Origin: Gemmatimonadota bacterium
Lineage (GTDB): Bacteria; Gemmatimonadota; Gemmatimonadetes; Gemmatimonadales; Gemmatimonadaceae
Reading direction: 5' to 3'
Length of the DNA: 64,000 nucleotides
Assembly: GCA_040388625.1 (NCBI GenBank)
Contig: JAZKBK010000006.1
Span: 172,702-236,701 of the forward strand
The position numbers and the translations under genes were made by a program. Position 1 is the stretch's first letter. The number at the start of each line of letters is the position of its first letter. The notes beneath the pieces are model-generated. The model was not told the DNA's origin, ran no database searches, and worked only from the letters and a program-made list of their open reading frames with translations. Below are positions 43,875 to 53,689 of this stretch, piece by piece.

Positions 43875-44057
43875 TCACCAAGTAAAGGATGGCCGCACCG
43901 CGTGCACGTTGGTCGACGGATAGCGCATTTGCCGCTGTTCTGCTTCCAAATACCGCCGGGCCGCCGGGGACAGGCGGCTAACGCGACGGGAACGTATGTC
44001 ATCGACGTTTTCGTTGGAAGATGCTTTATGGATCTTAATGTCTTTTTTCGCGTCCAC
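43875..44057 (-). CDS. Possible small protein upstream of the lipoprotein gene
   Basis: 60 residues from GTG 44057, highly charged (begins MDAKKDIKIHKASSNENVDD). Its stop falls right at the ribosome site of the lipoprotein gene, a placement common in coupled genes. There is no ribosome site before its start and no recognisable family, so it could be chance. It overlaps the inverted repeat ACGGT-ATTCG-ACCGT region only upstream. Confidence 0.25.
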   Translation of the reverse strand: MDAKKDIKIHKASSNENVDDIRSRRVSRLSPAARRYLEAEQRQMRYPSTNVHAVRPSFTW

Positions 44058-44126
44058 CGTCGTGCTGATATACGGTCGAATACCGTGGACCCGACACTTT
44101 TGAGCTACTGTGGGCGCCTCTGCGAT

Positions 44127-47100
44127 TTAAGGTGCGGTCGCCCTAGGAGCTGCCAGACTGGTGTCGGCTTCCGGACGAGCGATACGATACTCGCGGCCGC
44201 GGATCAGCACGAGCAAACTCGGCACCATGTAAAGCGTGATTGGCGTGGAGAGCGCCAGCCCTCCGATTACCGCGAGCGCCAGCGGACGCTGCAGCTCGCT
44301 TCCCGCCCCGAGCCCCAACGCAAGCGGAAGCAACCCGAACAGAGTGCAGAGCGTGGTCATGAGAATGGGGCGCAGACGTGTACGCGCGGCATCGCGCAAT
44401 CCGATCTCGAGCGGAACGTCGTCATGCACCATCCGATAGCGCGTGAAGTCGAGGAGTATGATTCCATTCTTCACGATCAGTCCCACCAGCAGAATGAGAC
44501 CCATGAACGAGGATACGTTCAGTTGCGTGCCGGTGATCAATAGCAGGACCACAGCGCCGACGAATGAGATCGGCGCCACCACGAGGACTACGAGCGGCTC
44601 GACAAACGACTGGAACTGCACCACCATGACAGCCGTGACGCTGAGCGCGGCGAGCAGCAGTACGAGGAGCAATGCGTGAAAGGCCTCCTGCTGACCTGCG
44701 TACTGCCCGCCCAGCTCAACGCGGATACCCGCTGGCGGTGGATGTGCCGCGAGAACACGCTTGACATCTGTCATCACGCCACTCAACGCGCGACCGCTGA
44801 CGTCGCTCGTGATCGCGATCATCTGCTGCTGATTCTCCCGATCCAGCTCCGCGCGCGTCTCAGTCGGCGTGAGTGTAGCAACGGCGGACAACGGAACGGC
44901 GCTACGTGTAGCCGTAGATACGAGTGGGAGATCTCCAAGCTTGTTTGCATCGAACCGGACTGCGTCTGGCGCACGCACACGAACGCCAATCGCGCGGTCA
45001 GCGGCACGTACCTCGCCGGCGGGAACGCCCATCAGCGCCCCCTGCACGACGTCACCGACACCGGTGGGCGTGAGTCCCGCGCGCGCCGACTCCGCCGAAC
45101 CGACATGCAGCAATATCTCCGCGCTGGGTTCGCTCACACCGTTGAACAGATCCTCGACTCCGGCGACCTTGCCGAGCGGATCGCTGATCGAGCGCGCGTA
45201 GGTCTCCAGCTGGTTCAGGTCGTCCCCGAACAGCTTGATCTCGACCGGGCGCGCGGCACCGGCGAGATCGTTGATGACATCCGACAGAATCTGAACGAAC
45301 TCGATATGCAACCGGGGTACGGCAGTGGAGATCTTGCCGCGAACGTCATCCATCACCTCGAAGATGCTCCGCGACCGCTTGGATTCGGGAACGAGGCGCG
45401 CCACCAGATCGCCCACGTTCTGCTGCGTCGCGAAGAGGCCGAGCTCGGCGCCGGTTCGGCGAGAGGTGCCTGATATCTCGGATGTCTGCGCGAGAATCTT
45501 CTCTGCGATGTGAACCTCGCGATCCGTTTCCGACAGCGCCGTTCCGCCGGGCGTGAAATAGTCGAGTACGAAAGCGCCCTCGTCCATCTCCGGCAGGAAT
45601 CCAGTTCCGGTGAAGCGTGCCGCGACCACACCGAGAATCACGAGCAGGACCGCGCCTCCGATCATTATCCAGACATGACGCAGAACGCTGACGAGCGACC
45701 GTTCATAAATGTCCGCGAGCGAATCGAGTCCACGGCCGATGTGGTGAAGTATGCCGCTCCTTTTCACACCAGGCTGCTCAACCGAGGCGTCGCTCGCACG
45801 CACGAACTGCTCGCTGAGCAAGGGTATGAGCGTGATGGCGAGAAACAGCGATACGATCACGGCTATCGTGAGCGTAATCGAAAGCGCCTTGAAGAACTGG
45901 CCAACGACTCCCGTGAGCAGGCCGAGGGGTAGAAATACAACCACAGTGGTGATCGTGGAAGTCGTGACCGGCAGGATCAGTTCCTGGAGCGCATCACGGA
46001 TGGCGAGGTGCCTGTCCGGGGTGAATGACAGGTGTCGCGCTATGTTCTCGGTGATTACCACCGCATCATCGATGACGAGACCTACAGCGATCGCCATCGC
46101 TCCCAGCGTCATCAAATTGAACGTCTGCCCGATCATGGACATGACGAAGACCGTGATCGCCATCGTAAGCGGGATGGCGGTCGCACTCACGGCAGTAATG
46201 CGTCCATGTCGCAGGAATGCGAAGAGCACTATTATCGCGAGCACGGCACCGATGATCATCGCGTCGCGTACGGATGTCACAGCCTCGCGAACGAGTGCGG
46301 CCTGATCGTACACAGGCTTGAGAATGACGCCAGGTGGAAGGGTCTTCCGGATCGTCGCGGCAATCGAAGCAACACTATCCGCTATGTCGACCGTGTTCCC
46401 ACCGGGTTGTCGCGTGATGTTCAGCAATGCGGCTGGCCTGCCATCGCCCCGCACGAGCATCACCTGATCCTCCGCACCCATCTGTACAGTTGCGACGTCG
46501 CGAACGTGCAAGCCGTTTGGTAGAACAACGGCTCCGACGTCGGCGACGGAGTGGGCTTCCTGATCCGTTACGATCAGATACTGCTTGTAGTCGCGTGCAG
46601 CGCGTCCTACCGCCGCCGGCGAGATTGCATTCTGAATTGCCGTCGCAAGATCGTTGTACGTGAGGCCCTGCGCGGCAAGTGTCGATGGGTCGGCTACGAC
46701 TTCGATCTCCCGGATGCTGCTTCCCTGCACATCCACCCGCCCCACACCCGGAACGCGGGATATGATCGGCCGGATCTGGTAACGCGCGATGTCGTACAGT
46801 GTCGACGGATCGGTCCCCTCCAGATTGTACGATAGAATCGGAAAGAGCGACGGGGTGAGCCGCGCGACTTCGACGTTCACCTCGCTGGGGAGCGTATTAC
46901 GTATCTGGCTCACGCGCGTCTGTGCCAGCTGCAGTGCAGACTGCATGTCTGTCGCCGGCGTGAACGTCACGGATATCTCAGCGGCGCCACGAATGGATTT
47001 GGATGTCACGCGAGTGACACCTGGCACCGTGCTCACCGCCTCCTCCAACGGACGCGTGACCGAGAACTCCACCTGCCGGGCGCCAAGGGATGAGCCCTCG

Positions 47101-47246
47101 GCAACGATCGTGATACGCGGAAAGAGCAATTCGGGATAGATCGCCGATGGTAGCGAGCGAGCCAACCACACACCGCCTACACTGAGCAGTACGACAACCA
47201 GATATATGACGCGTCGCTGCGCTGCGAGGATGTCAAAAAGACGCAC
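44127..47246 (-). CDS. RND efflux pump inner-membrane transporter
   Basis: 1039 residues, normal RND permease length, with the duplicated six-helix plan and two large periplasmic domains. Helix 4 region AIAVGLVIDDAVVITENIARH carries the paired acidic proton-relay residues (DD) and matches hydrophobe/amphiphile exporters (HAE1/AcrB-like) as well as CusA-type; the metal-type relay is not evident, so a drug or lipid substrate is more likely. It exports compounds from the periplasm through the TolC partner using proton flow. It is the last of three genes (outer-membrane protein, adaptor, permease); the adaptor ends 6 bases upstream. Confidence 0.92.
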   Translation of the reverse strand: MRLFDILAAQRRVIYLVVVLLSVGGVWLARSLPSAIYPELLFPRITIVAEGSSLGARQVEFSVTRPLEEAVSTVPGVTRVTSKSIRGAAEISVTFTPATDMQSALQLAQTRVSQIRNTLPSEVNVEVARLTPSLFPILSYNLEGTDPSTLYDIARYQIRPIISRVPGVGRVDVQGSSIREIEVVADPSTLAAQGLTYNDLATAIQNAISPAAVGRAARDYKQYLIVTDQEAHSVADVGAVVLPNGLHVRDVATVQMGAEDQVMLVRGDGRPAALLNITRQPGGNTVDIADSVASIAATIRKTLPPGVILKPVYDQAALVREAVTSVRDAMIIGAVLAIIVLFAFLRHGRITAVSATAIPLTMAITVFVMSMIGQTFNLMTLGAMAIAVGLVIDDAVVITENIARHLSFTPDRHLAIRDALQELILPVTTSTITTVVVFLPLGLLTGVVGQFFKALSITLTIAVIVSLFLAITLIPLLSEQFVRASDASVEQPGVKRSGILHHIGRGLDSLADIYERSLVSVLRHVWIMIGGAVLLVILGVVAARFTGTGFLPEMDEGAFVLDYFTPGGTALSETDREVHIAEKILAQTSEISGTSRRTGAELGLFATQQNVGDLVARLVPESKRSRSIFEVMDDVRGKISTAVPRLHIEFVQILSDVINDLAGAARPVEIKLFGDDLNQLETYARSISDPLGKVAGVEDLFNGVSEPSAEILLHVGSAESARAGLTPTGVGDVVQGALMGVPAGEVRAADRAIGVRVRAPDAVRFDANKLGDLPLVSTATRSAVPLSAVATLTPTETRAELDRENQQQMIAITSDVSGRALSGVMTDVKRVLAAHPPPAGIRVELGGQYAGQQEAFHALLLVLLLAALSVTAVMVVQFQSFVEPLVVLVVAPISFVGAVVLLLITGTQLNVSSFMGLILLVGLIVKNGIILLDFTRYRMVHDDVPLEIGLRDAARTRLRPILMTTLCTLFGLLPLALGLGAGSELQRPLALAVIGGLALSTPITLYMVPSLLVLIRGREYRIARPEADTSLAAPRATAP

Positions 47247-47252
47247 TGGTCG

Positions 47253-48299
47253 CTATCGCCTGGGGACAGTGACTTTACTGCTGTCTTCGAGGCCGTACGC
47301 GCCGGTAGTCACGACCGTCTGACCCACGACGAGTCCCTTGGTGATCTGCACGAGCGAGTCGCCGCGCGTGCCGATTTCGACCGGCGTCGCATATGCGATC
47401 CCCTGTTTCACTACGTAAACCTTGAACCCGGTGCTATCAGGAACAAGTGCGTCGGACGGAATCGACAGCGCGCTCGTGGAACCGGTGACTGCGATCTTTC
47501 CGGAAAGCGTTTCACCGAGCCTGAGCGGGCGTGTCGATGATGCAACGTGTACTCTGACCGGCACGGCGCGCGTGGCTGAGTCGATCGCCGCGCCCACCGC
47601 GATCACGGAACCGCGGGCCACCGGTGTGGCCGAAGGGATGTCGCTATCCGCGAAGCTGACAGCGGCGCCTCGGCGTACCGATCCCGCATCCACAGGCGAG
47701 AGTTGCAGGAGAACCTGCAGCGCGCTGGGATCTGCGATTGCCACTAGTACCTGGGCCGGATCCGCGGACGCACCGGTGACCGCATTCATCTTCGTGACCA
47801 CGCCGGAGATCGGCGACCGCAGCGTGGATAGCGCATACGTGCGATGCGCACCGACCGCGGCAGCTTTCGCCTGAGCGAGGTCGGCGCTAGCCTGATCAAC
47901 CGTCTTGCGTGGCACGATTCCCTGTTGCGCAAGCTGCGAAGCGCGATCATAAGCGCTCTGCGCCGCGGCCAGCGCTGCGTCAGCGCCGGCGGAGGCCGCC
48001 CGTAACGTGGCAGCATCGAGTTCGATCAGTGCTTCACCGGACTTCACATTCTGTCCGGCCGTCACCAGTACGCGCGCAATGCGCGATGGAGCCGGCGCAC
48101 TCAGCTCGGCGTATCCAGTCGGGCTGGATACGACTGTGCCAACGGCCCGAACCATCGGAGTGAACGCAGCCGTCGTTACCTGCGCCGTCTCGACAGTGAC
48201 AACCGGAGTCACATCGGCTTCACCGGCGTTATCAGACTTGCCGCATGCGGAAAGCGCCCACAGCGCTCCGAGTGCGAGCAGCAGTCGACGATCCATCAT
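47253..48299 (-). CDS. RND efflux periplasmic adaptor lipoprotein
   Basis: 348 residues. Lipoprotein signal with Cys19 (ALWALSAC). The order is a barrel-sandwich domain (VRAVGTVVSSPTGYAELSAP, then IARVLVTAGQNVKSGEALIELD, the lipoyl-like hinge), an alpha-hairpin (about 90-130) and beta-barrel domains, as in MexA/AcrA proteins. It links the inner-membrane pump to the outer-membrane channel. The start ATG overlaps the channel gene stop (ATGA, two ATG in tandem). It belongs to the 49516-44127 efflux operon. Confidence 0.92.
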   Translation of the reverse strand: MMDRRLLLALGALWALSACGKSDNAGEADVTPVVTVETAQVTTAAFTPMVRAVGTVVSSPTGYAELSAPAPSRIARVLVTAGQNVKSGEALIELDAATLRAASAGADAALAAAQSAYDRASQLAQQGIVPRKTVDQASADLAQAKAAAVGAHRTYALSTLRSPISGVVTKMNAVTGASADPAQVLVAIADPSALQVLLQLSPVDAGSVRRGAAVSFADSDIPSATPVARGSVIAVGAAIDSATRAVPVRVHVASSTRPLRLGETLSGKIAVTGSTSALSIPSDALVPDSTGFKVYVVKQGIAYATPVEIGTRGDSLVQITKGLVVGQTVVTTGAYGLEDSSKVTVPRR

Positions 48300-49516
48300 T
48301 GCGTGACTCCGTTTGCGGTGAGTACGCGAACCAGCGCCGAGGCGACGTTTGCAGCCACGAGGTCCGTGACGTACTGTGCCTGTGCGTCGTGCTGAGCTCG
48401 CCTGGTCTCGAGAATGTTGCCGATCGCCATCTCTCCCGCGGTATATGCGCGTTCCGCCATCGATACGTTCCGGGTAGCTGCATCCATGATCGTGCGATCG
48501 CGCCCGATGCGCGACTCCGCGACCGACTGCGTACGATACGCCCGAGCGAGCTCCGTGGCTGCGTTCAGTCGTGCGATCGCCAGTTCCGCCTGGGCCCGTG
48601 TAACATCGGCGTGCGCCGCTTCGATCGCGCCGCCGTTGCGGTTGAAGAACGGAATCGGAAGAGCAACGCCGACCGTTGGCAGCAGTCCCTTCTCTGCACC
48701 GGTGGGATCCTTCGCATCCGCTCCAAATTGGATCGACGGCACGCCGAACACGCTGCGACGCTGAAAGATGAGAGTCTGCTGCGCAGACGTCACCGCGGCG
48801 CTTGCCGCGGCGACAGTAGGCGTCTCAGTCGCGTCCGACGCGGCTGGCGCGATCCGGATCGACGGGGCCGCAAGGGAATCGCGCAAGGCAACGACGACCG
48901 TATCGCCACGAAGCCCCATTGCCGCCTGCAATTCGAGTCGGGTATCTATGGCTTCGAGCGAGTCGGCATTAGCGGCGTTCGCCGCCTCCGCTGCTGATAC
49001 TTCCGCGAGGTTCACGTCCAGGTCGCTCGCATCACCAGCATCTCTACGCGCCTTCGTGTCGCTCAACAGCTTTGCCGCGTCAACGGCAGTCGCGTGCGAC
49101 AGCGCCGCGCGAAGCTCCGCACCCTGGGCCGTCGTGTACATCGTATCGACGTTCAGCTCTATTGCGGCGCGTGCGGCAAGAAAGCCGAATCGTGCGCTGG
49201 CGCGAGCCGCTTCAGCCGCTCGGACGCGTGCGCCGCGAATTCCCGGCAGGTCCAGCGGAACGTCGAAGGAAAAGTGGTTCTGCGGTGCGTCCTTCGAGTA
49301 GGACATCGTCAGCGAAGGATTGGGATACTCGCGCGCCGATCTGAGCCGTGCGGCCGCCGCGAGCGTGTCCGCGCTTATCGCCGTCACCAGCACGGACTTG
49401 CCGAGCGCCGCCCGAATCGCCTCTGAACGGCTCAGCGGCTGTTGGGCGTGAAGGACGGGAACGACGCTCAGGATCGCGAGCGCGCCCGCACACCAGAGCG
49501 TGCGGGCGCTCTGCAT
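48296..49516 (-). CDS. TolC-family outer-membrane efflux channel
   Basis: 406 residues from ATG 49516 (an upstream GTG at 49546 adds 10 residues). Signal peptide with hydrophobic LAILSVVPVLHA. Two repeats of Ala-rich long helices (for example AAVTSAQQTLIFQR, ATELARAYRTQSVAESRIGRD) and beta segments (YPNPSLTMSYSKDAPQ and VGVALPIPFFN) are typical of TolC/CusC proteins. It forms the trimeric exit duct of the pump encoded downstream. It heads the efflux operon; no regulator gene adjoins. Confidence 0.9.
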   Translation of the reverse strand: MQSARTLWCAGALAILSVVPVLHAQQPLSRSEAIRAALGKSVLVTAISADTLAAAARLRSAREYPNPSLTMSYSKDAPQNHFSFDVPLDLPGIRGARVRAAEAARASARFGFLAARAAIELNVDTMYTTAQGAELRAALSHATAVDAAKLLSDTKARRDAGDASDLDVNLAEVSAAEAANAANADSLEAIDTRLELQAAMGLRGDTVVVALRDSLAAPSIRIAPAASDATETPTVAAASAAVTSAQQTLIFQRRSVFGVPSIQFGADAKDPTGAEKGLLPTVGVALPIPFFNRNGGAIEAAHADVTRAQAELAIARLNAATELARAYRTQSVAESRIGRDRTIMDAATRNVSMAERAYTAGEMAIGNILETRRAQHDAQAQYVTDLVAANVASALVRVLTANGVTQ

Positions 49517-49607
49517 TGACCTGACGGCACATGTGATGGTCGTCACGCGGTCAAGCTAGTCGATTTCACCTGTCACGGACATTACACCCACGAGCGCCAC
49601 CGGACGA

Positions 49608-52160
49608 CTATCGGGCCCGCCGCCATTCCAGTCCGGAGACGCGCACAGTTCCGGGATAGGGAGCGGTTTCCCCCTTGATCGCCTTCCAGAGGATGTGATT
49701 GAAGCTGTTTTCGTCGGCTCTGTCTTCCTCGGAGAGATCGAGCCGCGCGGACGCGGCCGCTCCGACCGTTGTTTTTGTATTCTTCTCGTTCAGATCGATG
49801 CCTGGTACGATCGCGACGTATGGCGTGAGATCGGGCTTCGACGTCCATATATCACGCAGTGGCCGACCGTAGAAATCGAACTGCGACAGCGATCCGGTGT
49901 GGAGGATCTCGCTCATCGTCGCGATCACATCGGTAGTGTTGGTCCAGCGATGAATTACACCGCCTCGATTGTATGCAGATATTACGAAGGCGGGCGCGCG
50001 ATGCGAGTCCACGTGATCCGGACCATTCTGCGCGTCATCCTCGACGACAAAGACGACGGTGTTCTTCCAGAACGGAGAGCGCGACAACGCATCGATCATG
50101 CGGCCCAGCGCAAGATCGTTGTCGGCCATGAAGGCGCGCGGAGTTCGGGAGCCGGCCCGGGTCGCGGCGGTATGGTCGTCGGGCAACCGGACGATCTCCA
50201 GCTGCGGCATCTCACCACTCTTCACGTATCCCGCAAATTCTCTGAGCCAGACATCCATACGGGCCTGATCCATGAGATCCAGATCGAAGCCTGGATAGTC
50301 CGGATTGGTGTGCGTGGCGAGCAACGGCTTGTCGCCCACGTACACAGAGCGACCGTTGACGGTGCGGTGCACGACGAACTCGCCGTAGTTGCGCAGCGTG
50401 ATGTTGGCGCGCTGCGCGAGGTCCCAGAGGTAGCCGTGCGCTGGCTCGCTCGCGTCATCTTCATCAGGGTCCGTCCCCGAGCCATTGCGATTCGTCCCTT
50501 CGTAATCATAGCTACGGCCGCGGCCCGAATAATTGCTCGCGACTGTCTTTTCCAGGTAATCCGTGGCGTACGCGGCAGTCGACCAGTTGTGGCCGTCGGC
50601 GCTCACCTCCGCGTTCGTGAAGAATCGATCGAAATCACCAAATCGCTCGGCCAGCGCGTGATGGTTGGGCGTCACCTTCCGCGGGAAGAACACGAGTGAG
50701 GTGTCTCCATCGCCGATCGGCAGATCACCCAGCACCTGATCGTAAGTGCGATTCTCCTTGATCACGTAAATCACGTGCTCGAAGGGCGGATACATCGTGG
50801 AGGTGCCTGTGTGCGACCTCGCATCCCAACCCTGCGCACGTGCAACCCGCGCCGAAAGCGGTGCCAGCGTTGCCGAATCGGCGCGAGCCAGCGTCAGTGT
50901 CATCAGTGATCCAGACGTCTGCCCAAGCGTATATGCATGTGACCCCTTTGGCGCCGGATGATGCGGATTTGGGCCGTCCGGATTGGGCGCCGTGCCATGA
51001 CCCTTCCCACTCAACACAATGAGCGTGTCGTGCGCGGCATAGACCGCGGTGGGATACCAGTCGACAGGAATGCGCCCAACCAGCCGATCGGCACCGTGCG
51101 CCGCCTCGACACCAGCCACCTCTGCACTGAGGTCGAATACTGCAACCGCGTTGTCATCCGCCTCAGCCGCGAACAGTCGCGTCCCGTCGGTCGAAAGCGC
51201 AAGCGCATTCGGTGTGCTCCCCTCCGCGGGCCCGGTCGGCGGCGGATCGAGCAGACGCTTTATCACCTTGCGGCTCTTCGTGTCGAGTACCGAGATGCGA
51301 TCCATGCTCCCGGACGCAACGAACAGTCGCGAGCCATCGCCATTCAACTGCAGCGCCGACGGATGGCGATCGACCACGATGCGTCCGGCGTCCTCGAGCG
51401 ACGTCGGGCCATTCGGCTGAAACACGGACACCGTATTCCCACCCCAGGCCGACACGTACACGGTGCCGTTAGTGGCGACGACAACGCCGTAGGGATAGCG
51501 TTCGGTCGCGAGCCGCTGCACCACGTGCCCGCTCGCGAGGTCGATCACAGCCAACGAGTCCGCCAGGTTCTCCGCTACATACAACAATCGCCCGTCGCGT
51601 GACGGCGCGAGTCCGGCAGGATACCGCGTGCCGCCTCTCCGCGGCGACTTGAGCGCGAGGACCAGGCTGTCAGTCAACGACGCAGTGCCATCGTGCCACG
51701 CGTAGCGATACACCACGTCCTGATTCCCGCCCGATACATACAGCGTCTTCCCGTCAGGTGAAAACGCAACGCCTATGAACGCCGCCGCTTGCGACACGGT
51801 CTGCACGACCCTGCCGGAAGCCCGATCGACAATCTGAAATCCCTGCTCTCGCCATCCGTTGAGCAGCACGACAACTCTGTCGCCCCCTGGCGATAATGTC
51901 ATTGCCAGGGGCATGGAGCCGAGTGATACGGACGCGGCTGCGGGATCGAGCCGAACCCCCGTGGGAAGAACTGTCTGTCCCTCCGGTACACCGGCGTTAC
52001 CCGACGACGGCGGAGAGCTCGCGTTCGGCGAGCGACATGACGTGAGCGCCAACGCAAACGCGCTGGCCATGACCACAGCCCCCAACCCGATCTGTCTGCG
52101 ACTGCCGACTGCGTTGAACGCGAAGGTGTGGTGCAAGTTCTCGCCCGCGTGAGGGTTCAA
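49608..52160 (-). CDS. Bifunctional YncE-like beta-propeller/phosphoesterase-family protein
   Basis: 850 residues. Lipoprotein-like start (hydrophobic ASAFALALTSC). A seven-bladed propeller of YncE type (about 60-400, with repeats such as GVAFSPDGKTLYVSGG and VATNGTVYVSAWGGNTV) is followed by a phosphoesterase domain (about 450-820: FEHVIYVIKENRTYDQVLGD, then GDFDRFFTNAEVSADGHNWS and a late VVFVVEDDAQNGPDHVDSHR split). This fusion is known in many soil bacteria; the phosphoesterase half resembles acid phosphatase/phospholipase C enzymes. It is probably periplasmic. TTG 52160 overlaps the stop of the uroporphyrinogen gene (TTGA), supporting this start. Confidence 0.85.
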   Translation of the reverse strand: MNPHAGENLHHTFAFNAVGSRRQIGLGAVVMASAFALALTSCRSPNASSPPSSGNAGVPEGQTVLPTGVRLDPAAASVSLGSMPLAMTLSPGGDRVVVLLNGWREQGFQIVDRASGRVVQTVSQAAAFIGVAFSPDGKTLYVSGGNQDVVYRYAWHDGTASLTDSLVLALKSPRRGGTRYPAGLAPSRDGRLLYVAENLADSLAVIDLASGHVVQRLATERYPYGVVVATNGTVYVSAWGGNTVSVFQPNGPTSLEDAGRIVVDRHPSALQLNGDGSRLFVASGSMDRISVLDTKSRKVIKRLLDPPPTGPAEGSTPNALALSTDGTRLFAAEADDNAVAVFDLSAEVAGVEAAHGADRLVGRIPVDWYPTAVYAAHDTLIVLSGKGHGTAPNPDGPNPHHPAPKGSHAYTLGQTSGSLMTLTLARADSATLAPLSARVARAQGWDARSHTGTSTMYPPFEHVIYVIKENRTYDQVLGDLPIGDGDTSLVFFPRKVTPNHHALAERFGDFDRFFTNAEVSADGHNWSTAAYATDYLEKTVASNYSGRGRSYDYEGTNRNGSGTDPDEDDASEPAHGYLWDLAQRANITLRNYGEFVVHRTVNGRSVYVGDKPLLATHTNPDYPGFDLDLMDQARMDVWLREFAGYVKSGEMPQLEIVRLPDDHTAATRAGSRTPRAFMADNDLALGRMIDALSRSPFWKNTVVFVVEDDAQNGPDHVDSHRAPAFVISAYNRGGVIHRWTNTTDVIATMSEILHTGSLSQFDFYGRPLRDIWTSKPDLTPYVAIVPGIDLNEKNTKTTVGAAASARLDLSEEDRADENSFNHILWKAIKGETAPYPGTVRVSGLEWRRAR

Positions 52161-53689
52161 CTCAAGATGTCTTGTCTGGCGGTACCGAATTTCGAGCGTA
52201 TTGCCTCGATCAGCAAGTCGGCATTCGGCTTGGCCGGCGTGATCGCGACGTCGATTCCAGCATCCCGCAGGACCTGAGCGGTCGCATCGTCGTACGCTGC
52301 CGCGGGAACCGAACTTATGACATGCTCCCCAGCAGCGCGAACATACTCCTCGGCAGCCGCTGGTGACATCGCGACCACGAGGCTCGAGTGATGCTCCCCG
52401 AGCACTCTGCGCAACCGCGCATACGTCTTCTCGTTTGGCACTTCGCGATACACCGCCAGCGATGTGACGGTGGCGCCGGCTTGCTCGAGGTCCCGCGCGA
52501 ACGGCTCGGCCGTAGCATCATCCGCGACATACAGCATTGACGCGCCCGGAATATCGGATCGTTCCGACAGCGCGTCCGTCAGCGCGACGGGATCGAAGCG
52601 ATCCTGGACAACGTCGACAGTGATGCCGCGATCCAGCAACGCGGCCGCCGTGGCAGGCTCGACACACGCTACCTTAGCGTGCGATAGAGATCGCGTGTCC
52701 TTGCCGCCGAGAATGAGATGCTCCCAGAATATGGTCACAGCGTCCGGACTGGCGAACACGAGCCATTCGTAATCGGCGATTCGATCGATCTCCTCACGCA
52801 GCTGAGTCAGGTCGAGCCGTGTGATGCGCGGCAGAGGGATCTCGATTACCGCAGCACCAAGCTCGTTGAGACGATCCGCAACTGCGCGTGAACCGTAACG
52901 TGATCTCGCGAAGGCGACTCTCACGCCAAACAGCGGACGATTGTCGAACCACGCGAGCTCGTCACGCAACAGCACCGTCCATCCGATCACGACGGTCACC
53001 GAGCGCAGCAATCCAGCGCGCGCGATCTCATCCGAGATCGTGCCCAGCGTCGCGATGATGACGCGCTGTGAAGCGCGGCCAGCGTGAACTATTGCGGCTG
53101 CCGGAATCTCGCCAGGAACGCCAGCTACTGCGAAACCAGTGATTATCGCCGGGAGAACCGCGGTTACATCGCTTACGACTACCGTCGCACCGATTTTCGC
53201 AATTGCGGCCCAATCGGTATCGGCACCGCCACGTGCGGCGGTTCGACCGCTCGCGTAGATGGTCGCCGACGTCATCGTCGGCGACAACAGTGGAATTCCG
53301 GAATACGTTGCGACAGCGTTTCCGACCGGCACGCCAGGAATGATCTCGAATGCGACGCTCGCATCGTGAAGGGCCGTGACGAGCTCGCTACCGCTGCCGA
53401 GCGCGAGCGGGTCGCCGTGCACGAGATACACAACGCGCATTTCCTGACGCGCGAGGGTGACGAGCAGTTGTGCCACGTCAGCGGACGACGGGCGACCGCC
53501 CTTCGCGCGCGATCCCACGTAATAGCGCTCCGGACCGCCAGCGACACCACCAGGAATGAGCTTGCGCTGCACGCGACGGTCATATACCACAGCGTCCGCC
53601 GTGGCGAGCAATTCCCTGCCTCGCACGGTGAGCAAGCCAGGAAGATCGGGGCCTGCTCCAACAACGAATACTATTCCTTGCGCCGCCAC
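52157..53689 (-). CDS. Uroporphyrinogen-III methyltransferase/uroporphyrinogen-III synthase fusion
   Basis: 510 residues. The N-terminal half (about 1-245) has the tetrapyrrole-methylase pattern: VFVVGAGPDLPGLLTVRG, the YYVGSRAKG segment and IIPGVPVGNAVATYSGIPLL. The C-terminal half (about 255-500) is a HemD fold (FGVRVAFARSRYGSRAVADRL, VACVEPATAAALLDRGI, YDDATAQVLRDAGI). HemD closes the tetrapyrrole ring; the methylase diverts it to siroheme/cobalamin. In the SAM site the usual KGGDPFVFGRGGEE is HGDPLALGSGSEL (91-103), so the methylase may be altered or inactive. The GTG start lies within ccmD. It sits in the cytochrome c maturation run. Confidence 0.88.
   Translation of the reverse strand: MAAQGIVFVVGAGPDLPGLLTVRGRELLATADAVVYDRRVQRKLIPGGVAGGPERYYVGSRAKGGRPSSADVAQLLVTLARQEMRVVYLVHGDPLALGSGSELVTALHDASVAFEIIPGVPVGNAVATYSGIPLLSPTMTSATIYASGRTAARGGADTDWAAIAKIGATVVVSDVTAVLPAIITGFAVAGVPGEIPAAAIVHAGRASQRVIIATLGTISDEIARAGLLRSVTVVIGWTVLLRDELAWFDNRPLFGVRVAFARSRYGSRAVADRLNELGAAVIEIPLPRITRLDLTQLREEIDRIADYEWLVFASPDAVTIFWEHLILGGKDTRSLSHAKVACVEPATAAALLDRGITVDVVQDRFDPVALTDALSERSDIPGASMLYVADDATAEPFARDLEQAGATVTSLAVYREVPNEKTYARLRRVLGEHHSSLVVAMSPAAAEEYVRAAGEHVISSVPAAAYDDATAQVLRDAGIDVAITPAKPNADLLIEAIRSKFGTARQDILS

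Noticed and set aside
43751-44002. 83-residue minus-strand frame with CxxC pairs resembling a zinc ribbon
   Set aside because: It overlaps the lipoprotein gene in another frame; the lipoprotein has a strong ribosome site and lipobox.
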